A stretch of DNA of 30,566 nucleotides from RGIG3528 sp045629005 (GTDB lineage Bacteria > Bacillota > Clostridia > Lachnospirales > Lachnospiraceae): positions 1 through 30,566 of the forward strand of contig JAZQQJ010000088.1 of the NCBI GenBank assembly GCA_045629005.1, given 5' to 3'. Position 1 is the stretch's first letter; the number at the start of each line of letters is the position of its first letter. The position numbers were made by a program, and so were the translations under genes. Shown piece after piece: positions 5,824 to 14,512 of this stretch. The notes below the pieces were generated by a model, which was not told where the DNA came from, did no database searches, and saw only the letters and a program-made list of their open reading frames with translations.

Positions 5824-7400
5824 AATATACGAATCTGATAAAACTGAATGTCCTGACAGCGACAAATGCCGTGCTTTGCTACTTGCGAAAGCTCCCAGTT
5901 GTCGGTAAATTCATTCCTGAAAAGGTCTTCGGATTGTATAAAACAAAACGTTTTTTGGCATGGCTTGGCGTTTTGTGGGATGTGATTAAAAGTCTTCTTG
6001 TTACAAATCTTGCAGTTATTATTTTTATACAGCAGTTTCCAAGACTGTTTCTTAGTGAGGACAGGATTAATAATAGTGTTTACACGTCCTTGTACATTCT
6101 TATACTAGGGGTTGGATCTTTCTTAAGCGGAAGCTCCTTGTTTAAGAGTAAACCCGATGATTATATGTTTATTCACCATTTCATGATTAATCCTGAAGTG
6201 TATTATAAATATAAGATTATCAGGAATATTATTACAGATGGCTTATTTACGCTCCCGGCTTTGGTGTATACTCTGGGTGATTTGGCATTTGGAACCGCTT
6301 TAATGCTTTTTAGGATTGCTGTTTTGCTTGGAACAAATGCAATCTATCTCGCTATATTTAAACGAAAAGGGAAAATCCTCAACATCCGTGTACGAGAATG
6401 GACTTCGATGGCTGTCTATCTGGCGGCTTATGCGGCTTGCTTCGCAGGAGTGCTTTCAAACATCACGTATTCAAAAATGTTCTATCTGATTGTATCCACC
6501 TCTTCGGTGATTGTCTTCATACTGTCATTTATTTATGTTGCGCGATATGACCGATATGGAAAAATAGCGATAAAGTATACAAACAAAGGTGTTGTCAAGA
6601 TATCGGTTTCGACAGGACAGGGGATAAATGAAGGCGAAAACGGACTCAAAAGCCTGAAATATGCAGATGCAAAAAAATATTTTGAAGATAATAAACATAA
6701 GAGCATGACGAAATATCTTGATGATGTTTTTAGATTCAGATACCGAAAAGCCATAAGAGAGCCAATCATCAACAATCTGGTAGTTCAAGGAGTTATTCTT
6801 GCCATTATAGGCTGCTGTGTAAGAACAGGGTGGATCCCGTTCGATCAAACGGACATTTTTAAATATTCACCAATACTGATTTCGCTGACTTTAATGTGCT
6901 CATATGCTTCGACATATGCTCATATGTATTTTCGTAATATAGACAGTTTTGTTCTTAAATCAAGAATGGCAACTCAAAAATATGTGCGCGAAACGATGCT
7001 TAACAGGTACGCGAGAACATTGTTCCTGGATGTCTTTGTTTTCTTAAGCCTGATTGTTGATGTAACGATGTTTATTCTTGCATCCGGAATAAAAGTCAGT
7101 TTCAGCGATTTTGCATATTTAATGGCTATTTGTCCACCGGTTTTGATTATTCAGGACACATATGAATGGCTCATATATTTTATGATTCAGCCATATGCAC
7201 TTGATGTGACCGTAACAGTAAAAAGTCCTGCCTATAAGGTTGCAGGCTATTTGAGTTCGCTTATTGAGCTTATCTTTATTTTCATTCGGACGAATATAAC
7301 AAAAGCCTTGCCGGAGATTGCATTGATTACCGCATGTGCTGTTATTGTATACGTGATATGTTCAAATTTTGCATATAAGACGTTTAAACTTAGATTATAA
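5820..7400 (+). CDS. ABC transporter membrane component, about 10-12 TM segments
   Basis: A 526-residue hydrophobic protein starting at GTG 5820, overlapping the ATPase stop by 4 nt. About five or six membrane segments lie before residue 240. A polar cytosolic stretch of roughly 80-100 residues follows (RYDRYGKI to RKAIREP), then about five or six more helices. I do not recognise the family beyond an ABC-2-like permease. Two half-transporter-like membrane blocks in one chain fit a full permease paired with a homodimeric ATPase. The substrate cannot be inferred; the small peptides upstream are only a positional hint. Base use is more AT-rich than in the flanking metabolic genes. Confidence 0.75.
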   Translation: MKYTNLIKLNVLTATNAVLCYLRKLPVVGKFIPEKVFGLYKTKRFLAWLGVLWDVIKSLLVTNLAVIIFIQQFPRLFLSEDRINNSVYTSLYILILGVGSFLSGSSLFKSKPDDYMFIHHFMINPEVYYKYKIIRNIITDGLFTLPALVYTLGDLAFGTALMLFRIAVLLGTNAIYLAIFKRKGKILNIRVREWTSMAVYLAAYAACFAGVLSNITYSKMFYLIVSTSSVIVFILSFIYVARYDRYGKIAIKYTNKGVVKISVSTGQGINEGENGLKSLKYADAKKYFEDNKHKSMTKYLDDVFRFRYRKAIREPIINNLVVQGVILAIIGCCVRTGWIPFDQTDIFKYSPILISLTLMCSYASTYAHMYFRNIDSFVLKSRMATQKYVRETMLNRYARTLFLDVFVFLSLIVDVTMFILASGIKVSFSDFAYLMAICPPVLIIQDTYEWLIYFMIQPYALDVTVTVKSPAYKVAGYLSSLIELIFIFIRTNITKALPEIALITACAVIVYVICSNFAYKTFKLRL

Positions 7401-7413
7401 GGAAAAAGATCTG

Positions 7414-7539
7414 ATTTTCGGCGAAGCCGGCATATACAAAAAGAGAAAGAACCACTGCAAGCTTGCTTGTTATGTAAAACGATGTTGTTTTTTCTCTTTT
7501 TTTGATGTAAAATAACTATCCACCCTCAAGGTGGGAAAT
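7414..7539 (+). repeat. Structured cloverleaf repeat, degenerate copy D
   Basis: It shares about 50 bp with copy A (CGGC-GAA-GCCG, then CATATACAAAAAG through the tip CAAGC-TT-GCTTG). The four-way plan survives: short P1 ATTTTC (7414-7419) with GGAAAT (7534-7539), P2 at 7419-7429, P3 from 7431 to about 7504, and P4 CCACC-CTCAA-GGTGG (7520-7534). The conserved 5' box, GAGCAAAC and 3' GA hairpin are missing. In P3, G-to-A changes on the 5' arm are matched by C-to-T changes on the 3' arm relative to copy A. It begins 14 nt after the permease stop. The T-rich 3' arm could also act as a terminator. Confidence 0.7.
7485..7513 (+). promoter_or_regulatory. Candidate promoter of deoC-deoD-cdd
   Basis: TTGTTT (7485-7490), 17 bp, TAAAAT (7508-7513). 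It lies inside the 3' arm of degenerate repeat copy D, so the repeat may have supplied the promoter. The -35 is weak. Confidence 0.4.
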
Positions 7540-7558
7540 GAAGTAAAGGAGAAGAATT

Positions 7559-8224
7559 ATGGAAGACAGAGACATTTTGAAATATGTAGATCATACACTT
7601 CTTTCACAGGCAGCTACATGGGAAGAAATCAAGCAGATTTGTGATGATGGCATGAAGTACGGCACAGCATCCGTGTGCATTCCGCCTTCATACGTTAAGC
7701 AGGCTAAGGAGTATGTAGGCGACAAGCTTGCTATCTGCACAGTCATCGGTTTTCCGAACGGCTACAACACAACTGCTGTTAAAGAGTTTGAAACGAAGGA
7801 AGCTTTAAAGGAAGGTGCCGACGAAATCGATATGGTCATCAACATCGGATGGCTTAAGGACAAGAAGTACGACGCACTTCTTAACGAAATCAAGACACTT
7901 AAGGCAGCATGCGGAAAGAACATCTTAAAGGTTATCATTGAGACATGCCTTCTTACTGATGAAGAGAAGGTTAAGATGTGTGAAATCGTTACAAACGCAG
8001 GCGCGGACTTCATTAAGACATCAACAGGCTTTTCAAAGGCAGGTGCTACATTTGAAGATATCGCACTCTTTGCAAAGAATGTCGGTCCCGATGTTCGTAT
8101 GAAAGCCGCAGGCGGCATTTCATCACTTGATGATGCAAAGAAGTTTCTTTCACTCGGTGCCACAAGACTTGGCACAAGCCGTATCGTTAAGCTTATCAAG
8201 GGTCAGGAAGGCTCAGGATATTAA
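7559..8224 (+). CDS. deoC: Deoxyribose-phosphate aldolase
   Basis: A 221-residue class I aldolase splitting 2-deoxyribose 5-phosphate into glyceraldehyde 3-phosphate and acetaldehyde in deoxynucleoside catabolism. The Schiff-base lysine is in DFIKTSTGF. The second conserved lysine is in MKAAGGI, and the early segment YVDHTLLSQ is typical. AAAGGAG precedes the ATG. It leads a three-gene salvage operon with deoD (27 nt downstream) and cdd. A phosphopentomutase, needed to link PNP to DeoC, is not in the window. Confidence 0.96.
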   Translation: MEDRDILKYVDHTLLSQAATWEEIKQICDDGMKYGTASVCIPPSYVKQAKEYVGDKLAICTVIGFPNGYNTTAVKEFETKEALKEGADEIDMVINIGWLKDKKYDALLNEIKTLKAACGKNILKVIIETCLLTDEEKVKMCEIVTNAGADFIKTSTGFSKAGATFEDIALFAKNVGPDVRMKAAGGISSLDDAKKFLSLGATRLGTSRIVKLIKGQEGSGY

Positions 8225-8251
8225 TTTTATACAAAAAGGAGAAAGTATTTT

Positions 8252-8953
8252 ATGGCAACACCTCACAACGCCGCCGCAAAGGGCGACATCGCAAAAACAG
8301 TTCTTATGCCCGGAGATCCTCTTCGTGCTAAATTCATAGCAGAAACGTATCTTACAAACGTTAAATGCTTCAATACAGTCCGCAATATGTTCGGCTACAC
8401 AGGCGAATACAATGGTAAGCAGATCTCTGTTATGGGCGGAGGCATGGGCATGCCTTCAGTAGGCATTTACTCTTACGAGCTTTTCAACTTCTATGATGTT
8501 GAGAATATCATCCGTATCGGTTCTGCAGGTGCTTATTCCGACGATATCAACGTTCGTGATCTTGTTATCGGTATGGGCGCATGCACAAACTCTAATTATG
8601 CATCACAGTACAAGCTTCCCGGAACATTTGCTCCCATCGCCGACTACGGCCTTCTCAGAAAGGCTGTTGAAGTTGCTGAGAAGAAGGGCATCAATGTTCG
8701 TGTAGGTAACGTTCTTTCCTCCGACACATTCTATTGTGACGATGAAACAGCAAACGACCAGTGGAAGAAGATGGGTGTTATGTGCGTAGAAATGGAAGCA
8801 GCAGCTCTTTACATGAACGCAGCACGTTGCGGCAAAAAGGCTCTTTGCATGCTTACAATTTCAGACCACATCTACAAGGATGAAGCTCTTTCTGCAGAGG
8901 AAAGACAGACATCTTTCCATGAAATGATGGAAGTAGCACTCGAGCTTGCATAG
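8252..8953 (+). CDS. deoD: Purine nucleoside phosphorylase, DeoD type
   Basis: A 233-residue hexameric-type PNP that phosphorolyses purine (deoxy)nucleosides to base and (deoxy)ribose 1-phosphate. Signatures: MPGDPLRAK (phosphate site), GMGMPSVGIYSYEL, RIGSAGAY, MEAAALY (ribose site) and ISDH, whose Asp is the purine-protonating residue in this family. AAAAAGGAG precedes the ATG at 8252. Length matches the short bacterial enzymes. Cytosolic. Confidence 0.96.
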   Translation: MATPHNAAAKGDIAKTVLMPGDPLRAKFIAETYLTNVKCFNTVRNMFGYTGEYNGKQISVMGGGMGMPSVGIYSYELFNFYDVENIIRIGSAGAYSDDINVRDLVIGMGACTNSNYASQYKLPGTFAPIADYGLLRKAVEVAEKKGINVRVGNVLSSDTFYCDDETANDQWKKMGVMCVEMEAAALYMNAARCGKKALCMLTISDHIYKDEALSAEERQTSFHEMMEVALELA

Positions 8954-8962
8954 GAGGAGCCT

Positions 8963-9382
8963 ATGGAACAGGATACATATAAAACGCTTATGCGCACTGC
9001 GCTTGAGTACAGAACCCGTGCATACACCCCTTACTCGCATTTTAAGGTTGGAGCAGCGCTTCTTGCAAAGGATGGTCATGTTATCGGTGGCTGCAACATA
9101 GAAAATGCTGCTTACGGTCCTACAAACTGTGCTGAAAGAACAGCCTTTTTCAAGGCAGTTTCCGAGGGTACCCTTGAATTCAAGGCTATCGCCATTGTAG
9201 GTGGTGCAGAGGGTGGAAAGCTTTCTGTTTGTGCTCCTTGTGGTGTGTGCAGGCAGGTTATGATGGAGTTCTGCAATCCTGAGACGTTTGAAATTATCCT
9301 CGGAACAAGCGAAGATGACTATGAAGTTCATACACTGAAGGAACTTCTTCCTCTCGGATTCGGCCCCGATAATTTAAAATGA
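8963..9382 (+). CDS. cdd: Cytidine deaminase
   Basis: A 139-residue homotetrameric-type enzyme deaminating cytidine and deoxycytidine to uridine and deoxyuridine. Zinc ligands and the catalytic Glu are visible as NCAERTAF (Cys, with Glu as proton shuttle) and PCGVCRQ (two Cys). The substrate segment GCNIENAAYG is present. It begins 9 nt after deoD with AGGAGG in the gap, so it is cotranscribed. A long terminator follows at 9413. Confidence 0.96.
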   Translation: MEQDTYKTLMRTALEYRTRAYTPYSHFKVGAALLAKDGHVIGGCNIENAAYGPTNCAERTAFFKAVSEGTLEFKAIAIVGGAEGGKLSVCAPCGVCRQVMMEFCNPETFEIILGTSEDDYEVHTLKELLPLGFGPDNLK

Positions 9383-9412
9383 TTACTCAGATATTATGAA
9401 ATGATTATTGAT

Positions 9413-9460
9413 AAAAGCCCTTATTTCTGTTAATATACACAACCGAAATAGGGCTTTTTT
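9413..9460 (+). terminator. Terminator of deoC-deoD-cdd
   Basis: AAAAGCCCTTATTTC pairs with GAAATAGGGCTTTT with one bulged T and extra GTT/AAC pairs, followed by further T residues. Confidence 0.92.
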
Positions 9461-9501
9461 AATACAATTCCCATAATTAATCACATAAGAGAGGCATTAA
9501 A

Positions 9502-10851
9502 ATGAGTAAAAATGTAAGATTTACTTACAACACAGCCAAGGACTTCATTTCTGAAGCAGAAATGAGCAGAATGAAAAGCGTAATTGAACTTTCCAAGGAA
9601 TCACTTGTTAAAGGAACAGGTGCAGGAAATGACTTCCTTGGTTGGATCGATCTTCCCGTAAACTATGACAAAGAAGAGTTTGCACGCATCAAGAAGGCAG
9701 CAGAAAAGATTAAGAAGGACTCAGATGTTCTTATCGTAATAGGCATCGGCGGTTCTTACCTCGGAGCAAGAGCAGCAATCGAATTCCTTCGTCACTCCTT
9801 CTATAACAGTGTTTCAAAGGAAATCAGAAAGACACCTGAAATTTATTTTGCAGGAAACAACATTTCCTCCACATATCTTTCAAACCTCATCGATGTAATC
9901 GGTGACAGAGATTTCTCCGTAAACGTAATCAGTAAGTCCGGCACTACAACGGAGCCTGCTATTGCATTCAGAGTATTTAAGAAGCTTCTTACAGAAAAGT
10001 ATGGCAAGGAAGAAGCTGCAAAGAGAATCTATGCAACAACAGACAAGGCAAAGGGAGCATTAAAGAACCTTGCTACGGCAGAAGGCTTCGAGACATTCGT
10101 AGTACCCGATGATGTAGGCGGACGTTTCTCAGTTCTTACAGCAGTAGGTCTTCTTCCTATCGCTGTCAGCGGCGCAGACATTGACAAGCTTATGGAAGGT
10201 GCTGCATCAATGCGTGAGCAGTGCCTTAACAATGCATTCGAAAATAACGATGCTCTTCAGTATGCGGCAGCAAGAAACATTCTTCTCCGTAAGGGCAAAT
10301 CAATCGAAATTCTTGCAAACTACGAGCCTTTCGTTCACTTCATCGGCGAGTGGTGGAAGCAGCTTTACGGCGAGTCCGAAGGCAAGGATAAGAGAGGCAT
10401 TTTCCCTGCAGCTGTAGACCTTACAACAGACCTTCACTCCATGGGACAGTTCATTCAGGACGGTCAGAGAACAATGTTTGAGACAGTCATTTCAATGGAA
10501 ACCTCCGCAAAGGAAGTAATTATTGAGGCTGAAGATGTTGACCTCGACGGTCTGAACTATCTTGCAGGCAAGAGCGTCGATTTCATCAACAAGTGTGCTG
10601 AAAAGGGTACACTCCTTGCACACAGCGACGGACAGGTTCCTAACCTTAAGGTTTTTGTTCCTGCACAGGATGAGTTTTCACTTGGTTCACTTTTCTATTT
10701 CTTCGAGTTTGCATGCGGCGTAAGCGGTTATACACTTGGTGTTAATCCTTTCGATCAGCCCGGTGTTGAAAGCTACAAGAAGAACATGTTTGCTCTCCTT
10801 GGAAAGCCCGGATATGAAGCACTTTCAGCAGAACTTCAGAAGAGGCTTTAA
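9502..10851 (+). CDS. pgi: Glucose-6-phosphate isomerase
   Basis: A 449-residue cytosolic enzyme interconverting glucose 6-phosphate and fructose 6-phosphate, of the short Firmicute type. Visible signatures are IGIGGSYLGARA (sugar-phosphate loop), VISKSGTTTEPAIAFR, DDVGGRFSVLTAVGLLP (the PGI signature) and GVNPFDQPGVESYKK near the C-terminus with the conserved lysine. GAGAGG precedes ATG 9502. The stop at 10849-10851 is one base from the next start, so the two genes are almost certainly coupled. No clear promoter was found between the cdd terminator and the start. Confidence 0.97.
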   Translation: MSKNVRFTYNTAKDFISEAEMSRMKSVIELSKESLVKGTGAGNDFLGWIDLPVNYDKEEFARIKKAAEKIKKDSDVLIVIGIGGSYLGARAAIEFLRHSFYNSVSKEIRKTPEIYFAGNNISSTYLSNLIDVIGDRDFSVNVISKSGTTTEPAIAFRVFKKLLTEKYGKEEAAKRIYATTDKAKGALKNLATAEGFETFVVPDDVGGRFSVLTAVGLLPIAVSGADIDKLMEGAASMREQCLNNAFENNDALQYAAARNILLRKGKSIEILANYEPFVHFIGEWWKQLYGESEGKDKRGIFPAAVDLTTDLHSMGQFIQDGQRTMFETVISMETSAKEVIIEAEDVDLDGLNYLAGKSVDFINKCAEKGTLLAHSDGQVPNLKVFVPAQDEFSLGSLFYFFEFACGVSGYTLGVNPFDQPGVESYKKNMFALLGKPGYEALSAELQKRL

Positions 10852-10852
10852 T

Positions 10853-11638
10853 ATGAGACTTATTCTTGTACGTCATGGCGAGCCGGATTATGCACATGAC
10901 AGCCTGACCGAAAAAGGATGGCGTGAAGCAAAACTTCTTGGTGAACGTATTGTAAAGTGGAATGTAAAGGACTTTTACTGTTCTCCCTATGGCAGGGCAA
11001 AGGATACTGCAAAGCCTTCGCTTGAGCTTACCGGAAAGAACATTACCGTTCTTCCGTGGGCAAAGGAATTCGACTACAGAACCGTCGATCCTGTCACGGG
11101 TCAGAAGCATCTCAGCTGGGATTACACTCCTGAGCTTTGGATGAGCCAGGATAAGAATTTTAAGGACCAGGAATGGGTAGATGCGATTCCGATGCGTGAA
11201 AATCCCGAAATCGCGGATAACTACAAAAACGTTTGTGACGAGCTCGACAAACTTCTCCTTAAATATGGCTACAAGCGTGACGGAAGGCTTTACAGAACCG
11301 TCGGGCGCAAGCAGGAGAACGTCGTACATACTGTCGGTCCGGACGATACGCCTGATGCACTTATGCTTTCTGATGAGGCATGTCAGCCTACGGTTGTCAT
11401 TTTCTGCCACCTCGGAGCAGCCTGCATAATGATGTCGCATCTTTTGAATATTCCTTTTGAAACACTTCCTCACGGGCTGTTTCTGCCTCCTTCATCCGTC
11501 TGCATTCTGACTACGGAAGAACGCTGGGAGGACCAGGCGAGCTTTCGTGCGCAGGCAATAGGAGACTGTACGCATCTCCTTATGGCAGGAGAACCGATTT
11601 CATCGGCAGGAGCCTATTCAAAAGCTTTTCAGATGTAA
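10853..11638 (+). CDS. Histidine phosphatase superfamily protein
   Basis: A 261-residue protein starting MRLILVRHGEP; His8 of the RHG motif is the expected phospho-accepting residue. The conserved arginine segment is SPYGRAKDTA and the second catalytic His lies in FCHLGA. The middle insertion (residues about 75-150, with PELWMSQD) is longer than in minimal phosphoglycerate mutase-like enzymes. The substrate is unknown. The ATG at 10853 is chosen because it follows the pgi stop immediately, homologues start this way, and AGAGG lies at 10841-10845 inside the end of pgi. Coupling suggests a link with sugar phosphates, but this is inference. Confidence 0.88.
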   Translation: MRLILVRHGEPDYAHDSLTEKGWREAKLLGERIVKWNVKDFYCSPYGRAKDTAKPSLELTGKNITVLPWAKEFDYRTVDPVTGQKHLSWDYTPELWMSQDKNFKDQEWVDAIPMRENPEIADNYKNVCDELDKLLLKYGYKRDGRLYRTVGRKQENVVHTVGPDDTPDALMLSDEACQPTVVIFCHLGAACIMMSHLLNIPFETLPHGLFLPPSSVCILTTEERWEDQASFRAQAIGDCTHLLMAGEPISSAGAYSKAFQM

Positions 11639-11656
11639 AACAATGATTATAAAACG

Positions 11657-11690
11657 AGCCCTGTTCTTTAAGTGGAACAGGGCTTTTTTT
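11657..11690 (+). terminator. Terminator after pgi operon
   Basis: AGCCCTGTTC (11657-11666) and GAACAGGGCT (11675-11684) form a perfect 10-bp stem with an 8-nt loop, followed by six more T residues. Confidence 0.95.
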
Positions 11691-11828
11691 AACATCGTTA
11701 TTTTTGAACGCAGGCGAAAAAATGATGACTATTGTGATTAGTAATAGTTGTTTAACTCTTTTTTTATGTGAATGGATTCTGATATATGTTAGGATAAAAG
11801 GTGATGCCTAGAAGGGAAAAGGATTTTC

Positions 11829-14378
11829 ATGCGGACATACGATTATCTCGGAAAAACACAAAAGAATCTTTTGAAAATAATAGATGAGCTGAAGGTGTCG
11901 GATAAGAAGACATACCTGCTTCGAATTCACTCTGCCAGCGTCTCCGGTGAGGAGATGAAGGATGTTATTAAGCATGCCTCCAGAAAGCTTCCTAAAGTTG
12001 CTGTAACAGGCTGCAGCTGCGGCGGTGTAATTCTTGGCGGAAAATCTTATTCGGACAATTCTCTCATTTCTTTGACCGAACTGGAAGATGCGGAAGTAGG
12101 AATTACTTCTATTAAGATTTTTGACGGAGAAGAGATGAAGCCTGCAGAGGACGCTGCCGAAGAACTTGTTTCAAAGCTTGGGTCCTTTGATAAGAGTCTG
12201 CTCCTCATCTTTTATTCATCACGTTGGAATTATGCTTCGGGGCTTGGCAAGGCCCTTTCGAAATACGGAACTAATTTTGCAATTCTTGGCGGCGGAAGTT
12301 TTTCCGCAACAGGTGATGAGCTTAACGACCAAAGCTACACGATTTGCAATGACAAAATAGAAAAGGATGCTCTTGTGTGCGTAAAACTCCAGGGCGACAG
12401 CTTCTTCTGCGCTGAACGTATGACAACCGGCATAGAGGCACTTGGAAAAGCTTACGCTGTTACAGATGTATCAGGACATGTAATCAAGCAGATTGACGGC
12501 GTGCCTGCAAAGCAGTGGTACAAACGCCTGATAGGCGATCAGTTCATTGAGGAGAATCCCGACGTTGTCCACTCCTTCCCTCTTGTAAGAAGTACAAGAC
12601 CCGACGCCTGCATAGATATGCTGTTTGACGTGAATCCGTTTACCGGTGAAGCACTCGGAGAGGATATCTTTGTGTTCGACACGCTTAAGGAAGGTGAGAT
12701 GGTGCATATAGGCTGCATCAACCCCGACCTTTCCGTACGCGAGGCGAGAAACATATGTGAAGTTATGCAGCCCGCTCCAATGGAGACAATGTTCATGTAC
12801 AGCTGTATGGCGAGACGTGCCATCCTTAAGAACTGTTCTTCATGGGAAATGTCTCCTTATACGGAAACGCAATGCTCAGGTGCCTTTATGGCAGGTGAGC
12901 TTGGCTATGACGGAACTGAAAACAGATATTCAAACTGTGCGTTTGTTGCGACGGCACTTTCAGAAGATTACGATGCACATGAGGTGATTCGTAAGGATTA
13001 TCTTGATGATTCCAGCTCTGTCCAGTTCGACAACCAGTATCTTCTTACATATTTCCTTTCGAGAGCCAACACCGAACTTAAGAGTGAGATGTTTGATTCT
13101 CTTGAAAGACTGGAAAAGAACATTTCTTACGATGATTTATCAGGTCTTCCGTCACTCAGTCGTTTCATTTTCGATTGCGAGATGAAGGGAATCAGGACAG
13201 CGCTTCTGATTTCTCTTAAAAACGAGGATACGATTAAGGCCTTTACTTTCGGACGCGGAGAAAGCGTGCTTTCTCCTGTAATAGGCACCTGCCAGCGATA
13301 TTTCGGCTCAAAAGCATCTATTTATTCCAATAGTGATATGAGCCTTATTGTAGGCTCTGCGGAGCTGTCTACAGAAGAGATACTGCATAATGCCGAGATA
13401 ATATACAGGGAACTTACAACCGTAAATTATGAGGATTGTGTTCCTGTTTGGCAGTTCTCCGTTGCGGAGGGTGAGCCTGCCGACCTTCTTAAACGACTCA
13501 ATCTTACAAGAATGAGCCAGACAAGAAGCGGCGCACGTTTCCTTCTGTATGACGAAAACGGACCGGAACAGTCGGCTGCAATAAGAGAACTTGCGGTACT
13601 TGATGCAATAAACGAAGCACTTGTAACGGACAGAGTCATTCCTTACTATCAGGGAATTCAAAATAATATGACTGGAAGAACCGCCATATATGAGGCACTC
13701 ATGCGTGTTACGGACCATAAGGGCAGAATATACACCCCTATGGAGGTTATTCGTGTTGCAAACGCACACGGACTGTATCCGCGTCTTTCAAGGAAAATGG
13801 TTGAGCGCGTCTTTGACGATACTGCAAAGGCTTCAGCGGCAATCACAATGAATCTGAGTATTCAGGACCTCATGAACCATGAACTGACGGATTATATCCT
13901 CGGACGACTTGAGGACTCTGCGAGACCTGAAAGATTCATCTTTGAAATTATCGATACCGATGAGGTTGAGGACTTCGAAGTGATGATGAACTTCGCAAAG
14001 AGAATCCGTGAAACCGGTGCACGACTTGCTTTGGACGGTTACGGAACGGGTCAATCAAACTTCCTTCGCTTTGTAAAACTCAGCCCCGATTTTGTCAAAA
14101 TCTCCGGAGACATAGTCAAAGAAGCGGAAAAGAATCCTGATGTTGCTGAATTTATTGAGTTCGTGTGTTCATGGGCAAAAAGAAGAAGCCAGAAGGTTGT
14201 CTGTGAAGGCGTTGAAAATGAGAGAATACAGCAGATTGTAGTAGCTCAGGGATGTGAGTATTCACAGGGCTTCTTCCTCTCAAAACCGCTTCCGATTAAG
14301 GAATGCGGCATGATCGATCCAAGCGAATTCGAGGATGACGAATCGGAAAAGAAGAAGTTCCGGTTCGGTAAAAACTGA
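11829..14378 (+). CDS. FIST-domain sensor with degenerate GGDEF and EAL domain
   Basis: An 849-residue soluble signalling protein. Residues about 35-215 resemble FIST N (TGCSCGGVILGG, FYSSRWNY, GGGSFSATG) and 220-385 FIST C (PVRSTRPD-like and MYSCMAR segments); FIST domains are proposed small-ligand sensors. Residues about 430-575 look like a GGDEF fold (DDLSGLPSLSRF) without a GGDEF motif. Residues about 600-835 are EAL: the EAL glutamate is E622, NLS is kept, and VKIS, CEGVEN and QGFFLSKP supply the usual Lys, Glu and Gln. The DDFG motif, however, reads D736-G737-Y-G, losing one metal-binding Asp. Cyclic-di-GMP hydrolysis may therefore be weak or absent. GAAGGGA precedes the ATG. Confidence 0.85.
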   Translation: MRTYDYLGKTQKNLLKIIDELKVSDKKTYLLRIHSASVSGEEMKDVIKHASRKLPKVAVTGCSCGGVILGGKSYSDNSLISLTELEDAEVGITSIKIFDGEEMKPAEDAAEELVSKLGSFDKSLLLIFYSSRWNYASGLGKALSKYGTNFAILGGGSFSATGDELNDQSYTICNDKIEKDALVCVKLQGDSFFCAERMTTGIEALGKAYAVTDVSGHVIKQIDGVPAKQWYKRLIGDQFIEENPDVVHSFPLVRSTRPDACIDMLFDVNPFTGEALGEDIFVFDTLKEGEMVHIGCINPDLSVREARNICEVMQPAPMETMFMYSCMARRAILKNCSSWEMSPYTETQCSGAFMAGELGYDGTENRYSNCAFVATALSEDYDAHEVIRKDYLDDSSSVQFDNQYLLTYFLSRANTELKSEMFDSLERLEKNISYDDLSGLPSLSRFIFDCEMKGIRTALLISLKNEDTIKAFTFGRGESVLSPVIGTCQRYFGSKASIYSNSDMSLIVGSAELSTEEILHNAEIIYRELTTVNYEDCVPVWQFSVAEGEPADLLKRLNLTRMSQTRSGARFLLYDENGPEQSAAIRELAVLDAINEALVTDRVIPYYQGIQNNMTGRTAIYEALMRVTDHKGRIYTPMEVIRVANAHGLYPRLSRKMVERVFDDTAKASAAITMNLSIQDLMNHELTDYILGRLEDSARPERFIFEIIDTDEVEDFEVMMNFAKRIRETGARLALDGYGTGQSNFLRFVKLSPDFVKISGDIVKEAEKNPDVAEFIEFVCSWAKRRSQKVVCEGVENERIQQIVVAQGCEYSQGFFLSKPLPIKECGMIDPSEFEDDESEKKKFRFGKN

Positions 14379-14407
14379 TTTACAGTAAGTGCATAAAATG
14401 ATATTAT
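14379..14407 (+). promoter_or_regulatory. Promoter of murE-like gene, overlapping the upstream terminator
   Basis: TTTACA (14379-14384), 17 bp, TATTAT (14402-14407). The predicted RNA start (about 14413-14414) falls inside the 5' arm of the terminator at 14409, so murE transcripts would lack an intact hairpin while read-through from upstream would still be stopped. Confidence 0.7.
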
Positions 14408-14408
14408 A

Positions 14409-14446
14409 TAGGGCGGTCGAAATGACTGCCCTAGTTATTTTTTTTA
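14409..14446 (+). terminator. Terminator of the FIST-EAL gene
   Basis: GGGCGGTC (14411-14418) pairs with GACTGCCC (14424-14431), one G-T wobble, plus flanking TA/TA pairs, followed by AGTTATTTTTTTT. Confidence 0.85.
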
Positions 14447-14512
14447 GCGAAAGCGGTAATGTTAAATAATGACATTCAGGGCTTAATGCAGTTATGTAAT
14501 GGGGAGATTTTT

